Source: Methylobacterium symbioticum (lineage in GTDB: Bacteria; Pseudomonadota; Alphaproteobacteria; Rhizobiales; Beijerinckiaceae). From it: a DNA stretch of 35,734 bases. The stretch is taken from positions 1-35,734 of the forward strand of contig NZ_CABFPH010000055.1 of NCBI RefSeq assembly GCF_902141845.1, read 5' to 3'. This document shows, in pieces, positions 1-7,667 of this stretch. Below the pieces are notes generated by a model, which saw only the letters and a list, made by a program, of their open reading frames with translations, was not told the DNA's origin and searched no databases. How positions within the stretch are numbered: the stretch's first letter is position 1; each line of letters opens with the position of its first letter. The translations under genes were made by a program, and so were the position numbers.

Positions 1-92
1 TGCTCGACGACACCCTCACAGCAATTCCACCTCAGGCCGCCTGACCGATGGCCGCTCCAACTCCACCCCGAATTTCCACCTCATTGACGGAC
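1..92. mobile_element. Possible end of an insertion sequence cut by the window edge
   Basis: Three related short direct repeats are visible: AATTCCACCTC at 23-33, AACTCCACCCC at about 59-69 and AATTTCCACCTC at 71-82. Next to them the neighbouring ParA-like reading frame loses its family similarity. Repeated transposase-binding units near the tips are typical of IS21-family elements, so this may be the tip of such an element lying mostly to the left. No transposase is visible here, so the assignment is an inference. Confidence 0.3.
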
Positions 93-435
93 ACGACCCG
101 GCAACGTCGAAGCCGTCGGCGGCCGCCGTCAGGTTCGCCTTGTACCGGTTGATGACCTGGGCCTCGACGTCATTGATGCTCTGGAGCTTCGGGTCACCCG
201 GCACCACGCGGATGCCTGGCTCCATCAAAGGTTCGATTTGGACTGGGTCGGCAAACAGGGCGGACGCCGGAACGGCTCCCGCATACGTCTCAAGGGTCGA
301 GCTTCCGTTCTGCTGCGGATCGAGATCGACGAACAGCACCCGTTGGCCGAGTTCCGCGAAGTACCAGGCGAGATGGACGGCGATCGTGCTCTTGCCGACG
401 CCACCCTTCTGGTTGTTGACGACGAGCACCTTCAT
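16..435 (-). pseudogene. Truncated ParA/MinD-type ATPase
   Basis: The start is taken at the ATG at 435, which opens directly into a ParA N-terminus. A deviant Walker A motif, KGGVGKST, lies at residues 9-16 and the phrase FVDLDPQQNGSST follows at about residues 35-47. ParA-family proteins usually have 200-260 residues, but here similarity stops after the phrase GFDV near residue 109. The last 30 or so residues are unrelated and coincide with the repeated DNA at 1-92. The family segregates plasmids or loads ParB-bound DNA. This copy lacks the later ATPase motifs, so it is probably a remnant broken by a mobile element. No ParB partner is adjacent; a complete parA is at 4608-5825. An alternative is a joining error or a longer gene continuing beyond the edge. 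Confidence 0.6.
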
Positions 436-619
436 CGCATGATCCGGCTCGCGCCCTCCCTCCGGCCGAAGACAGGAGGTTCCCGTCATCGGCAGGCGGA
501 TGCGAAACTACGAGTCGCTCCAACCCGAAACACGTTGTGAAAAGTCACAGGTGTCGGTCGGATGATGTGACCTGGGGAGCGGGCGGGGTCCGTCCGATGT
601 GTCGATCATGCGGAATGCT

Positions 620-642
620 GGGAGGCGGGCGCGCCGCCTCCC
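620..642 (-). terminator. GC-rich hairpin downstream of the 55-codon gene
   Basis: A perfect 9-bp inverted repeat, GGGAGGCGG at 620-628 and CCGCCTCCC at 634-642, is separated by 5 bases. It begins 18 bases beyond the stop of the leftward gene at 660-827. No T-tract follows, so it is either a weak terminator or a 3'-end stabilising hairpin. Confidence 0.35.
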
Positions 643-659
643 GTGTCCGGCTCCGCCTC

Positions 660-827
660 CTAGGCGGCGTAGGCTTCACAGGCGGCCTCTGGAGCCGAGT
701 CATCGCTTGGAGCCAGCGCCAGGAGAGCGCTTCTCAGTTCCGCTTCGATCTCCGCCCGCTCCCGCTTGGTCAGGACGCAGTGGGCGAGCTCCGCGCGCAG
801 TTCCGCAATATGGTCGATACGGGACAT
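660..827 (-). CDS. 55-residue charged small protein
   Basis: I found this frame by reading the minus strand. It begins with ATG at 827, with AGAGGA placed 8 bases upstream, and ends at TAG (660-662). The product starts MSRIDHIAELRAEL and continues through KRERAEIEAELRSALLAL, so nearly the whole chain looks like one or two amphipathic helices rich in Glu, Arg, Leu and Ala, followed by an Ala-rich tail. The spacing of Leu and Ala would suit a short coiled coil. There is no recognisable family. Third codon positions are rich in G and C, as in real genes of this window, and a hairpin follows the stop. A small regulator or accessory protein is possible, but no function can be assigned. Confidence 0.6.
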   Translation of the reverse strand: MSRIDHIAELRAELAHCVLTKRERAEIEAELRSALLALAPSDDSAPEAACEAYAA

Positions 828-1374
828 GTTGTGTTCCTCTCGTCATGTGAAGACGAGGGCGTGCACGGGCTCGTGTCGGCATGGGTCAAGGATCGCGGAG
901 CGACCGGCGAAGCCGGCGAGTGGGGGGGCCGAAATGCGTCAGCATTTTGGGGGCACCGCTCGTCCTTGAGGCAGGCCGATCCGCGCCAGTATCCTTGGCG
1001 GACTGAGCAGATCCTTCGTTTCAGGATGGGGCGCCCAGCGACGTTTCCTTCCGCATCAAGGTTAGGCTGAATTCCTTGCGGAACACGGTCAACGAGCGAC
1101 AGCAAGGTGTCGAACGGCCACCCTTGTTGGAAGAACCTCAGCTATTCCGATATCAACCCGGCTTTGCCGAAAACCATGCTTTGAACCGCACGCTACATGT
1201 CGATAGGTTTCATGTTGGCCAGCTCGCGTTCTTTTCAGTTCTAAAGCCATGGATGTCGGTCAATCGAAGCCATAGTGAGCAACGGCACCCTACCGGCCGT
1301 GTGAAGTACGGAGATTCGTTGTCTTTGTAGGTCGCTCAATCCCCTGCCGTCCAACGCTCAATCGGCCGTCGGTT
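828..1374. other. No convincing gene; lower-GC spacer beside the origin
   Basis: No frame here shows a recognisable family or the strong third-position GC of neighbouring genes. GC content falls towards the right. A minus-strand stretch around 1060-1130 reads FFQQGWPFDTLLSLVDRV and may be a gene relic, but it is bounded by stops and I could not name it. Confidence 0.4.
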
Positions 1375-1500
1375 TTTCAGCATCTATCTAAAGGAATTTT
1401 TTAAGAAGCCGCTTTGTTATGATGATTCGGGAAAGAGATTCCGCACCTTGTATCTGTAGAGCTATATGAAAGCTATATGCGCGGCTGAATTTCGTATTTC
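1375..1500. other. AT-rich stretch next to the iterons, candidate DNA-unwinding element
   Basis: This is one of the most AT-rich stretches in the window. It contains runs such as AGGAATTTTTTAAG and a direct repeat, AGCTATATGAAAGCTATATG. It abuts the first iteron at 1525. Iteron-type origins usually place an AT-rich melting region beside the initiator binding sites, so this is the likely opening site. I did not find a clear DnaA box. Confidence 0.45.
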
Positions 1501-1524
1501 CCTCAGGCACTTAACAGGGCTTCG

Positions 1525-1879
1525 CGTAGGCATATCGGCGTGAATCCGTAGGCATATCGGCGTGGTTGCGTAGGGAAATCGGCGTCTTCGGCGGGACCAA
1601 CCGTAGGCGACTCGACGTGCCAGCGTAGGGTAATCAGCGTGGAGCATTGGCTAAAGCCCTCCAAGCTATGAGCATTTTTCTCGCGCTTGCGTAGGCTAAT
1701 CAGCGTGACGCCATGGCGGCGTGGACGACCCGCAAGAAACCGATCCGAGCGCGGGTCGAGCGTAGGGAAATCGGCGTAAAAACGGATCTTTCGCGTTCCG
1801 ACGGGGCGTAGGCAACTCGGCAAGATGACAACCCAGATCGGGCAGCGATCGTCCTGACATCGCGTAGGCAAATCAGCGC
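1525..1879 (+). repeat. Iteron array, nine 17-bp direct repeats (plasmid origin)
   Basis: Nine same-orientation copies of CGTAGGSNWNTCNRCGT start at 1525, 1547, 1569, 1602, 1624, 1690, 1761, 1807 and 1863. The first two are identical (CGTAGGCATATCGGCGT). The first spacings are 22, 22, 33, 22 and 66 bp, multiples of 11, which puts them on one face of the helix; later spacings (71, 46, 56) drift. They lie downstream of the leftward initiator gene at 2232-3359, whose product is the obvious ligand. Such iterons set origin firing and copy number and usually carry incompatibility. Confidence 0.9.
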
Positions 1880-2053
1880 GTCAGACCGTCGTGCAGTCCC
1901 GGAGACAGCAGGTTTTCTTGGTCCTACGCAGAGAGTGCGAGGGTCAAAGCACCGACGATTTTTCAGGTGGTCCCACGGCAGCCGGAGAGCCTGAGAGGTT
2001 CGGATGTCCTGCTCGTGATCAGGAGTGGTCGCGCCGTGAACGATGGGGAGAGG

Positions 2054-2070
2054 CGTAGGCAAGTCTACGT
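2054..2070 (+). repeat. Outlying iteron, tenth copy
   Basis: CGTAGGCAAGTCTACGT matches the iteron consensus in the same orientation, 191 bp after the ninth copy. It lies between the main array and the end of the initiator gene. Confidence 0.75.
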
Positions 2071-2212
2071 GCGCCGCTCAGATGACGCGTCATGACGCTC
2101 TCGTGCGAAGACGGCTGCCGCCTTGCCGACTCAGATGCGATCAGAGCGCACCTGTCGCCGGACTCGGCGGCATGATGCATTGGGCGCTTAGACCGACGCT
2201 GAGCGAATCACC

Positions 2213-2229
2213 CGTAGGGAAGTCGGCGG
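2213..2229 (+). repeat. Outlying iteron, eleventh copy, abutting the repA stop
   Basis: CGTAGGGAAGTCGGCGG matches the consensus except for the last base and ends 2 bases before the initiator stop codon. A site here could let bound initiator affect the 3' end of its own transcript, or act as an extra handcuffing site; both are inferences. Confidence 0.7.
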
Positions 2230-2231
2230 AA

Positions 2232-3359
2232 TCAACCCTTTGCGCGTGCACGTCTATTCGCGAGGACGGCCTTCGGTGGCACCAAAAGGTCTTTCTGATC
2301 GGACGGCAGAAGTTGCATCCCGTTCTCGTCCAGCGTGAGCCTCAGACGAGGAAAGACCTCGGTGAGGTGAGCGACGTCCTTTCGAAATTCCTGGCGGAAG
2401 GACCGAATCGAGCCGTTCTCGCTCCCGAACTGTTTGTAAAGATTATCCCAGGTCAGACGGAGCGGACGCTCGAGCCGAGACAGGCGATATCCGACCCAGA
2501 AGAGCAGATCGAGTTGCCGGGCGGACCCGGCAAAGGCCCGGGCTGCCCTGATGTCGACCGGCAGCGCGTGCTGGAGCAGATTGTCGAAAAAATCGGTCTG
2601 GAAGGTTATAGTCGAAGACCAGAGCAGACCCTGGTCAGGGTGTGCATTGAGCGGCAACCAGACATCCAATTGACGGAAGGGAGGAACGTTGAGCGTCGAC
2701 GCCCGGCTGCCGTCCCAGAGGCCGATCTGCATGCTGCAGGCTGCCAAGCGGTTCAGTTGCTCCTTGAACTGCTTCAGGGTGCCCCGGTCTCCGCCAGTAA
2801 CCGGGAAGCCCATATCGCGAATAAACCCCGATAGACTGTGCGCGACCTCGATCTTGGGACTCCGTTGCTTGACTGCCTCGGTGCAGAGATGCAGCAGCAG
2901 GAGCCGCGCTTTCGGTCCATAGGGAAGGCCCTGCAACTCCATGTCACCTGAGATCGGATTGGTCAGCCGGCCGGCATTGATGGCAAGCGTGTTGCGCCCA
3001 TACTCACGGAAGAAGTTCGTCGCACCTTTCGGCTCCCGATAGGGAAGGCCGCACAAGGCGAGGACCGAGTGGAGATGCTGGATGTTTTCCGGTGCGGCCG
3101 GCTCGTTCTCGATGACTTCCCGAATAAGATCGCGACGCCGAGCATTCCGTGCCAGCTTCGCGCGGGCGCCGGCGGTCTTGTCCCGCTCTGTCTCGGCGGC
3201 CGCGGCCTGAGCACGATCGGCATCGCGCCGGGCTTGGTCGGCGCGCGCGACGGTCAAGGTCGCGTTGTAGGCGATGCTTCCGCGCGCCTTCTCGACCAGG
3301 GCAACGAGATCCGAGTCTCGGATGTCGTCGAAGCCGTCGAGCGGAGGGACGGGCATCAT
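2232..3359 (-). CDS. repA: Plasmid replication initiator, RPA/RepA family
   Basis: This is a 375-residue protein of the plasmid-encoded RepA (RPA) family, which binds origin iterons and starts plasmid replication. After an Ala/Arg/Asp-rich helical N-terminus (about residues 20-70), family segments follow: NIQHLHSVLALCGLP near residue 93, a helix-turn-helix-like stretch around SLSGFIRDMGFPVTGGDRGT (about 160-180), and a C-terminal block containing RQLDLLFWVGYRLS. It is not a RepC. The start is the first of two tandem ATGs at 3359 and 3356, and the upstream ORF stop overlaps it as ATGA. I see no good Shine-Dalgarno sequence, which suggests translational coupling. Iterons lie immediately downstream. 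It reads leftward after parA and parB, as one rep-par operon. Confidence 0.88.
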   Translation of the reverse strand: MMPVPPLDGFDDIRDSDLVALVEKARGSIAYNATLTVARADQARRDADRAQAAAAETERDKTAGARAKLARNARRRDLIREVIENEPAAPENIQHLHSVLALCGLPYREPKGATNFFREYGRNTLAINAGRLTNPISGDMELQGLPYGPKARLLLLHLCTEAVKQRSPKIEVAHSLSGFIRDMGFPVTGGDRGTLKQFKEQLNRLAACSMQIGLWDGSRASTLNVPPFRQLDVWLPLNAHPDQGLLWSSTITFQTDFFDNLLQHALPVDIRAARAFAGSARQLDLLFWVGYRLSRLERPLRLTWDNLYKQFGSENGSIRSFRQEFRKDVAHLTEVFPRLRLTLDENGMQLLPSDQKDLLVPPKAVLANRRARAKG

Positions 3360-3550
3360 CGTTGGTGCTCGGTACAGGTAAGAGGCCCAATGGGAGGTTT
3401 CGACCGGAGGCTAACGCGCCGGATCGGAGCCCGCCGAGTCGGGGTATTCAGATTTCCGAGACGACAACCGAGATTCCTGTGAATCGATGGCGTCACGGCT
3501 TGGCGCCTCCCCTGCCCTCTTAATTGTAGGTTTTGCAACACATTCGTCAT
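3356..3550 (-). CDS. 64-codon ORF bridging parB and repA, possible leader peptide
   Basis: The frame starts with an ATG overlapping the parB stop (ATGA, 3550-3547) and ends with a TGA overlapping the repA start (ATGA, 3359-3356), so it fills the whole space between the two genes. The product begins MTNVLQNLQLRGQGRRQ and is rich in Arg and Pro, with no family I recognise. Codons such as TTA, CTA and AGA, and a mixed third position, are unlike its neighbours. This argues for a translated leader rather than a normal protein. Because repA has no visible ribosome site, ribosomes finishing this frame may re-initiate on repA, as with the leader peptides of some enteric plasmid rep genes. Alternatively it is a chance frame in a spacer that may encode an antisense regulator. 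Confidence 0.4.
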   Translation of the reverse strand: MTNVLQNLQLRGQGRRQAVTPSIHRNLGCRLGNLNTPTRRAPIRRVSLRSKPPIGPLTCTEHQR

Positions 3551-4611
3551 GATGAGTCGCCTTTCGTCTTTCGAGACCGAAACGCGTCGTAGAGGTCGGG
3601 CAAGTTGTCGATCAGAAAGGCGCCGAAGCTCGGCTCAATACGCTCGTCGATCATGAGATGCGTGCGCCGGGCATTCTGATCGATGCGAACGACGGCCTGA
3701 CCGATCGAATTTTTCCAGGCCGAGACCAATCCGCCGCGTTCGGGGCGCGGTGTAGCCGTGAGGGCTGTAAAAACACGCCTGAATCGGCTGTCCGAATCGA
3801 GACCTTGGAACTCCTGCCGGCCGAGCGTCACTTTGAGGACGTCATCCGCATCGGCCCGCGCGAGGGCCTCCACGAGGGCTGACCAACGCGGGCGCCCGGT
3901 CTTCGGCGCGGGACCAATGGCGGTCACAAGATCGGCGGGTACGGCCCGCCCGATCGCGATCAGGCGCGAGAGCTGCGTCTTCTCCATCACGAGGGCCGAC
4001 ATGACTGTGGCGCGGTCAAAGCCGCGGTCCTCGAGCGAGACGGCAAACAGAGCCCGTTCGATGTAGCTGAGATCGGTTCGCGCCGAGTTCTCCTGGCCTT
4101 GGGCCACCACGAGATCGGCGTCCGAGAGCGTCTTCACGACAGCCCGAACGGGTCGTCCCAGCGCGACCGCGGCGCGCAGCCGACGGTGACCATAGGCGAC
4201 CTGGTAACGGCTGGGGTGTTCCGGATGCGGTCGTACGAGGATAGGAACCTGCTGTCCGTGGTCCCGGATCAACGCGACAAGGTCCGTAAGATCCTGCGCC
4301 TCGGCCGGGAGCCGGTCGGGGATGAAGGACGGGTCCACTAAGCCAGGGTCCAATTCGACCACCGTGTCGCCGGCGGCGATCATGGCGCGTGCCTCGTCGG
4401 CCGCGTGTGCGATGCGGCCAAGGCTGCGCCCCATCGCGCCGACCGCTCCTGAGCGCACGAGCGGCCGGGCGGGCTCAGCTGCTGCTGGAAGTGCCGACGG
4501 GGCCGCGGAAGGCTCCCGTCCCTCCCCGTCCGTGTTCGCAGAGTTGCCAGTTGGCAACTCTCGCTCGCGCGCTGTCAATGCGGCGCGAAGCGTATCCTTC
4601 CGCTTGATCAT
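3547..4611 (-). CDS. parB: Plasmid partition protein ParB (RepB type)
   Basis: This 354-residue centromere-binding protein has the ParB/RepB fold. A ParB N-terminal domain (about 75-170) includes LIRDHGQQVPILVRPHP and YGHRRLRAAVALG, the CTPase/arginine-patch region. A helix-turn-helix region follows around MSALVMEKTQLSRLIAIG (about 205-225), then a C-terminal dimerisation part. It binds parS and activates the ParA ATPase. The start ATG overlaps the parA stop by ATGA, so the two are translationally coupled. A parS-like palindrome lies inside its own 5' coding part (4543-4558), where it encodes ELPTGNS. The stop overlaps the small ORF leading to repA. Length is close to that of RepB proteins of repABC plasmids. 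Confidence 0.9.
   Translation of the reverse strand: MIKRKDTLRAALTARERELPTGNSANTDGEGREPSAAPSALPAAAEPARPLVRSGAVGAMGRSLGRIAHAADEARAMIAAGDTVVELDPGLVDPSFIPDRLPAEAQDLTDLVALIRDHGQQVPILVRPHPEHPSRYQVAYGHRRLRAAVALGRPVRAVVKTLSDADLVVAQGQENSARTDLSYIERALFAVSLEDRGFDRATVMSALVMEKTQLSRLIAIGRAVPADLVTAIGPAPKTGRPRWSALVEALARADADDVLKVTLGRQEFQGLDSDSRFRRVFTALTATPRPERGGLVSAWKNSIGQAVVRIDQNARRTHLMIDERIEPSFGAFLIDNLPDLYDAFRSRKTKGDSS
4543..4558. promoter_or_regulatory. parS: parS-like site inside the parB coding region
   Basis: GTTGCCAGTTGGCAAC matches the repABC-plasmid parS consensus GTTNNNNGCNNNNAAC except that the centre is GT. It is nearly the same as the site at 6121-6136. Dyad symmetry extends outward by AGA/TCT on each side. 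It lies about 55 bases into parB, where nucleation by ParB could also silence the operon. Confidence 0.7.
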
Positions 4612-5825
4612 GTCGGCCGATTCCAGGCTTGATGCATCAGGGCGAGGATCTCGCCGTTGACATTGTCGAGCGCTTCAATCGCCCGATCATAGGTGGCGCG
4701 GGAGAAGCTTTCTCGACCGATCTCGTACAGAGTTTGCTTTGACAGGCCCGCGTCCGAGATCGCGGTGGATTTCAACATCGGATGCGTGAGAACCCGCTCG
4801 CGGAACAGCGACCGCATAAACCCGACCATCTGGGTCTGCGGACCGTCGGACGGCTCGTATCGGGTGACGACGTAGCGAAGGAAGTCGTAGTCCAGGTGAG
4901 CACCGGCCTCTTGTACGACCCCGAGCATGTCTGAGGTCATCAGCAGAAACTGGCACATGGACATGACATCGAGCATCTGCGGATGAACCGTCACGATCAT
5001 GGCAGTCGCAGCACACAAGGCTCCAAGCGTCAGGAAGCCGAGTTGCGGGGGACAGTCCAGCACCATCACATCGTAATCGGCTTCCACCGTGCCGAGCGCG
5101 GTTGCGATGCGTCCGAAGAAGGGTTCGCTACCGCGATCTGCCAAGGCCTTCGGCGTGTCGTGCTCGAACTCCATCAATTCGAGGTTCGCCGGGATGAGGT
5201 CGAGGCCTGCGAAGTAGGTCTTTCGAATGACCTCAGGAAGCGGCCGCTGGTCGCCGTCATAACGGATTGTGGCGTAGAGCGTCTCGTTGGCGTCGACGTC
5301 GAATTCCGGTTGGTAGCCGTGCAAGGCCGTCATCGACGCTTGCGGATCAAGGTCGACAGCGAGGACCCGATAGCCTTTCAACGCTAAAAACTGCGCCAAG
5401 TGGGCGGCGGTCGTGGTCTTTCCGGAGCCACCCTTAAAGTTCACCACAGCGAGAACCTGGCAATGCTCGCCGTCCGACCGATGGGGAACATAGCGCTTTC
5501 CCTTAGGAGCGTCGTCGAGCAGGTCCCGCAACTCGTTGATCTGTCCAAGAGTGTAGGACCGACGCCCACCCGCTCCGGTCTCGGCTTGCGGACCTCGGCC
5601 GGCGAGCGAAAGCTGCCGGAGATATCCGTCCGCGACGCCGACGAGTTTCGCGGCCTCGCCGGAGGAAAAGGATCGCAGGACCTTCTGAGAGGCTGGTGGA
5701 AACAGAGCCTTTCGCAGCGCATTGAGTTCGGCGGACAGCGCGCTCCCGTCGCTGCCGATCATCGCCGTGATCGAAGCGCGAGCCGCATCTGCGGCTTTCG
5801 AGTGTTCTTTCGGCTGATCGATCAT
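4608..5825 (-). CDS. parA: Plasmid partition ATPase ParA (RepA of repABC type)
   Basis: This is a 405-residue Walker-type ATPase that moves ParB-parS complexes along the nucleoid. An N-terminal extension of about 115 residues contains a winged-helix-like segment (FSSGEAAKLVGVADGYLRQL and YTLGQINELRDLL), typical of repABC RepA proteins, which autoregulate their operon. The deviant Walker A, KGGSGKTT, lies near residues 130-137, followed by AVDLDPQASMTALHG and the Walker B-like MVLDCPPQLGFLT near 250-262. The ATG at 5825 has a weak GGAA upstream. It overlaps parB by ATGA. Two parS sites lie in the 300 bp upstream, so ParA/ParB binding there probably represses the promoter. The copy is complete, unlike the fragment at 16-435. 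Confidence 0.92.
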   Translation of the reverse strand: MIDQPKEHSKAADAARASITAMIGSDGSALSAELNALRKALFPPASQKVLRSFSSGEAAKLVGVADGYLRQLSLAGRGPQAETGAGGRRSYTLGQINELRDLLDDAPKGKRYVPHRSDGEHCQVLAVVNFKGGSGKTTTAAHLAQFLALKGYRVLAVDLDPQASMTALHGYQPEFDVDANETLYATIRYDGDQRPLPEVIRKTYFAGLDLIPANLELMEFEHDTPKALADRGSEPFFGRIATALGTVEADYDVMVLDCPPQLGFLTLGALCAATAMIVTVHPQMLDVMSMCQFLLMTSDMLGVVQEAGAHLDYDFLRYVVTRYEPSDGPQTQMVGFMRSLFRERVLTHPMLKSTAISDAGLSKQTLYEIGRESFSRATYDRAIEALDNVNGEILALMHQAWNRPT

Positions 5826-5902
5826 TTACGGTTCCATCGCGGATCGCGGCGATTTGCCGTAACACAATGGCGCTGAGTCGGGATTTCGCCAAGAGATTTT
5901 TG

Positions 5903-5918
5903 GTTAACCGCCGTTAAC
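5903..5918. promoter_or_regulatory. parS: parS site upstream of parA
   Basis: GTTAACCGCCGTTAAC fits GTTNNCNGCNGNNAAC exactly, with symmetric outer arms GGTTAAC and GTTAACC. It lies 78 bp upstream of the parA start, where it can serve both as centromere and operator. Confidence 0.8.
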
Positions 5919-6120
5919 CGTTTCGGCTCACTGCCTTCGAGGAGCAATTTGATGTGAGCAGGGATCGACCGTCTGATGGGCGCCGGGCTCGGATCGATCG
6001 TGACCGTTGCCGATTGCGATCTTTGAAATCGGACAAACGGCCAGTCGAGAATGCGTCCACGCCGACCACGAGTGGCGCAAATCTGACGCCGTGATGCCTT
6101 CCTGGTTGCCGCATCAAAAA

Positions 6121-6136
6121 GTTGCCAGCTGGCAAC
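6121..6136. promoter_or_regulatory. parS: parS site, perfect palindrome
   Basis: GTTGCCAGCTGGCAAC is a perfect palindrome that fits GTTNNCNGCNGNNAAC, and the symmetry extends one base on each side. It lies about 295 bp upstream of parA. Confidence 0.85.
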
Positions 6137-6854
6137 TCCGGCGCACGCGGGCGACGCGTTTGACGCCTGACCAACCATACTCTCCGCCATTCCGGTCATC
6201 CATTTCTGCGATGAAGCCGAGAGTGGATCAGCCGCCGAGATCATCTCTGCATTGAAACGACAGAGCGATCCTGGCTACCGCTCAAGGGGGCTATAGCGTC
6301 AGCGATCGTGACCCGCAGGGCGGAGACCCGGTTGGGGCTCCGGTCGCGGGCGGGACGCCCGTGACTAGAGCGCGTCCCGCAGGGGACGCCCATATAGGTC
6401 TCCGTGCGACATACAGGACCCAGGGAGCTCAGGTCCGCGCTGGACGGAATCGCAATGAACGTCCGCAGACGAATCCTCTGCTCGGCTTGCCCTGTGGTAC
6501 CGATGATCTCCAAGCCGGGATGGCGACCGCTGCCGGGAAGGCGAAAGCTGCTGACGGACGCCAAACCAAGATCTTGGTCCTGGGTCGCGCGCTGTCGGGG
6601 TAGGGCGCTCCAAGGCCCGGATTCAAACCGACGGTAAAGACTGGATTGCCACTTATTCCGCTGCGATTTATCGGTTCTACGCTTCCCTGGGGCGAGGGCG
6701 ATTTCGTCGATGTGGCCGGTGCCGCTGACCTGCCGCATGCCGGGAGGGAATGCTGGAATGGTTGGGCCGTGTCCGCTCCCAGAAGCCACTCGCGATGGTC
6801 CGAGAGTCGTGTCTGGTGATTGCCAGCCCGCTATCGTCGGCCATACCTACCGGC
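6137..6854. other. No convincing gene; junction between rep-par and arsenic modules
   Basis: Frames here lack codon bias and recognisable domains. One hairpin is clear: GCGTCCC at 6372-6378 and GGGACGC at 6383-6389, with loop GCAG. The stretch is probably a recombination junction, since the following permease has an unclear N-terminus. Confidence 0.45.
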
Positions 6855-7667
6855 ATGCCAGTACAACCCGCTGCCCACTCTCCTGCCGACGGTAGCGCCC
6901 CTGCCGCCTTTGGAGGTGGTGCCATCATCGGGGCACTGGGCGGCCTGATCGGTCTCGGCGGGGCCGAATTCCGCCTGCCGCTGCTGATCGGCGCTTTCCG
7001 GTTCGCAGCGCTGGAAGCTGTCATTCTCAACAAGGCCATGAGCCTGGTGGTGGTCGCTACGGCGCTGCCGTTCCGGGCACGCACGGTGCCCTTCGGCGAG
7101 ATCGCGGCGCACTGGCCGGCCATCCTCAACCTGTTGGCCGGAAGCCTGCTCGGGGCTTGGCTCGGGGCAGGATGGGCCACCCGCCTCCGCTCGGAAACCC
7201 TCTACAAGGTGATTGCCGTCATGCTCGTGCTGATCGCGGGCGTGCTGGTGCTCGGGCACGATACGACGGCCGGGGCTGCCTTGGCCACGGGGCCGGCGCA
7301 GATCGTCGCCGGGGTCGTGTTTGGGTTTCTGATCGGCGTGGTGGCGTCACTGCTCGGTGTTGCCGGCGGCGAGCTGCTGATCCCGACGCTAGTTGTGCTG
7401 TTCGGCGCCGACATCAAATTGGCGGGTAGCCTGTCGCTGGCGGTGAGCCTGCCGACGATGCTGGTGGGGTTTACCCGCTACAGCCGCGACCAGAGCTTTT
7501 CCGTGCTAGGCCGCAACCGGGGGTTCCTGCTGACGATGGCCACCGGGTCGATCCTAGGCACATTCATTGGCGGCCAACTGCTAGGCTTGGTACCCTCAGT
7601 CGTGCTGCTGCCGGTGCTGGCGGCCATTCTCCTGATCTCGGCGGTAAAGGTCTGGCGGCACGCCTAG
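6855..7667 (+). CDS. TauE/SafE family membrane permease
   Basis: This is a multi-pass inner-membrane protein of the sulfite exporter TauE/SafE family. The two internally repeated half signatures are visible: GALGGLIGLGGAEFRLPLL near the N-terminus and ASLLGVAGGELLIPTLVVL in the second half, each followed by several hydrophobic helices. Family members move sulfite or other organic and inorganic anions. The start is uncertain: the frame is open from 6750 (ATG with GGAGG only 2 bases away), with other ATGs at 6795 and 6855. I chose 6855 because upstream residues do not look like a permease N-terminus; the true N-terminus may have been replaced by recombination. The stop overlaps the convergent arsH stop in the tetranucleotide CTAG. 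A role with the arsenic genes is likely from position only. Confidence 0.82.
   Translation: MPVQPAAHSPADGSAPAAFGGGAIIGALGGLIGLGGAEFRLPLLIGAFRFAALEAVILNKAMSLVVVATALPFRARTVPFGEIAAHWPAILNLLAGSLLGAWLGAGWATRLRSETLYKVIAVMLVLIAGVLVLGHDTTAGAALATGPAQIVAGVVFGFLIGVVASLLGVAGGELLIPTLVVLFGADIKLAGSLSLAVSLPTMLVGFTRYSRDQSFSVLGRNRGFLLTMATGSILGTFIGGQLLGLVPSVVLLPVLAAILLISAVKVWRHA

Noticed and set aside
1462..2062. Minus-strand frames with repeated peptides such as ICLR and ADFPT
   Set aside because: The repeats come from the iterons read in frame; there is no codon bias, ribosome site or family.
2043..2834. 263-residue plus-strand frame across the origin and repA
   Set aside because: It is the antisense shadow of repA and includes iterons; repA has clear family motifs on the other strand.
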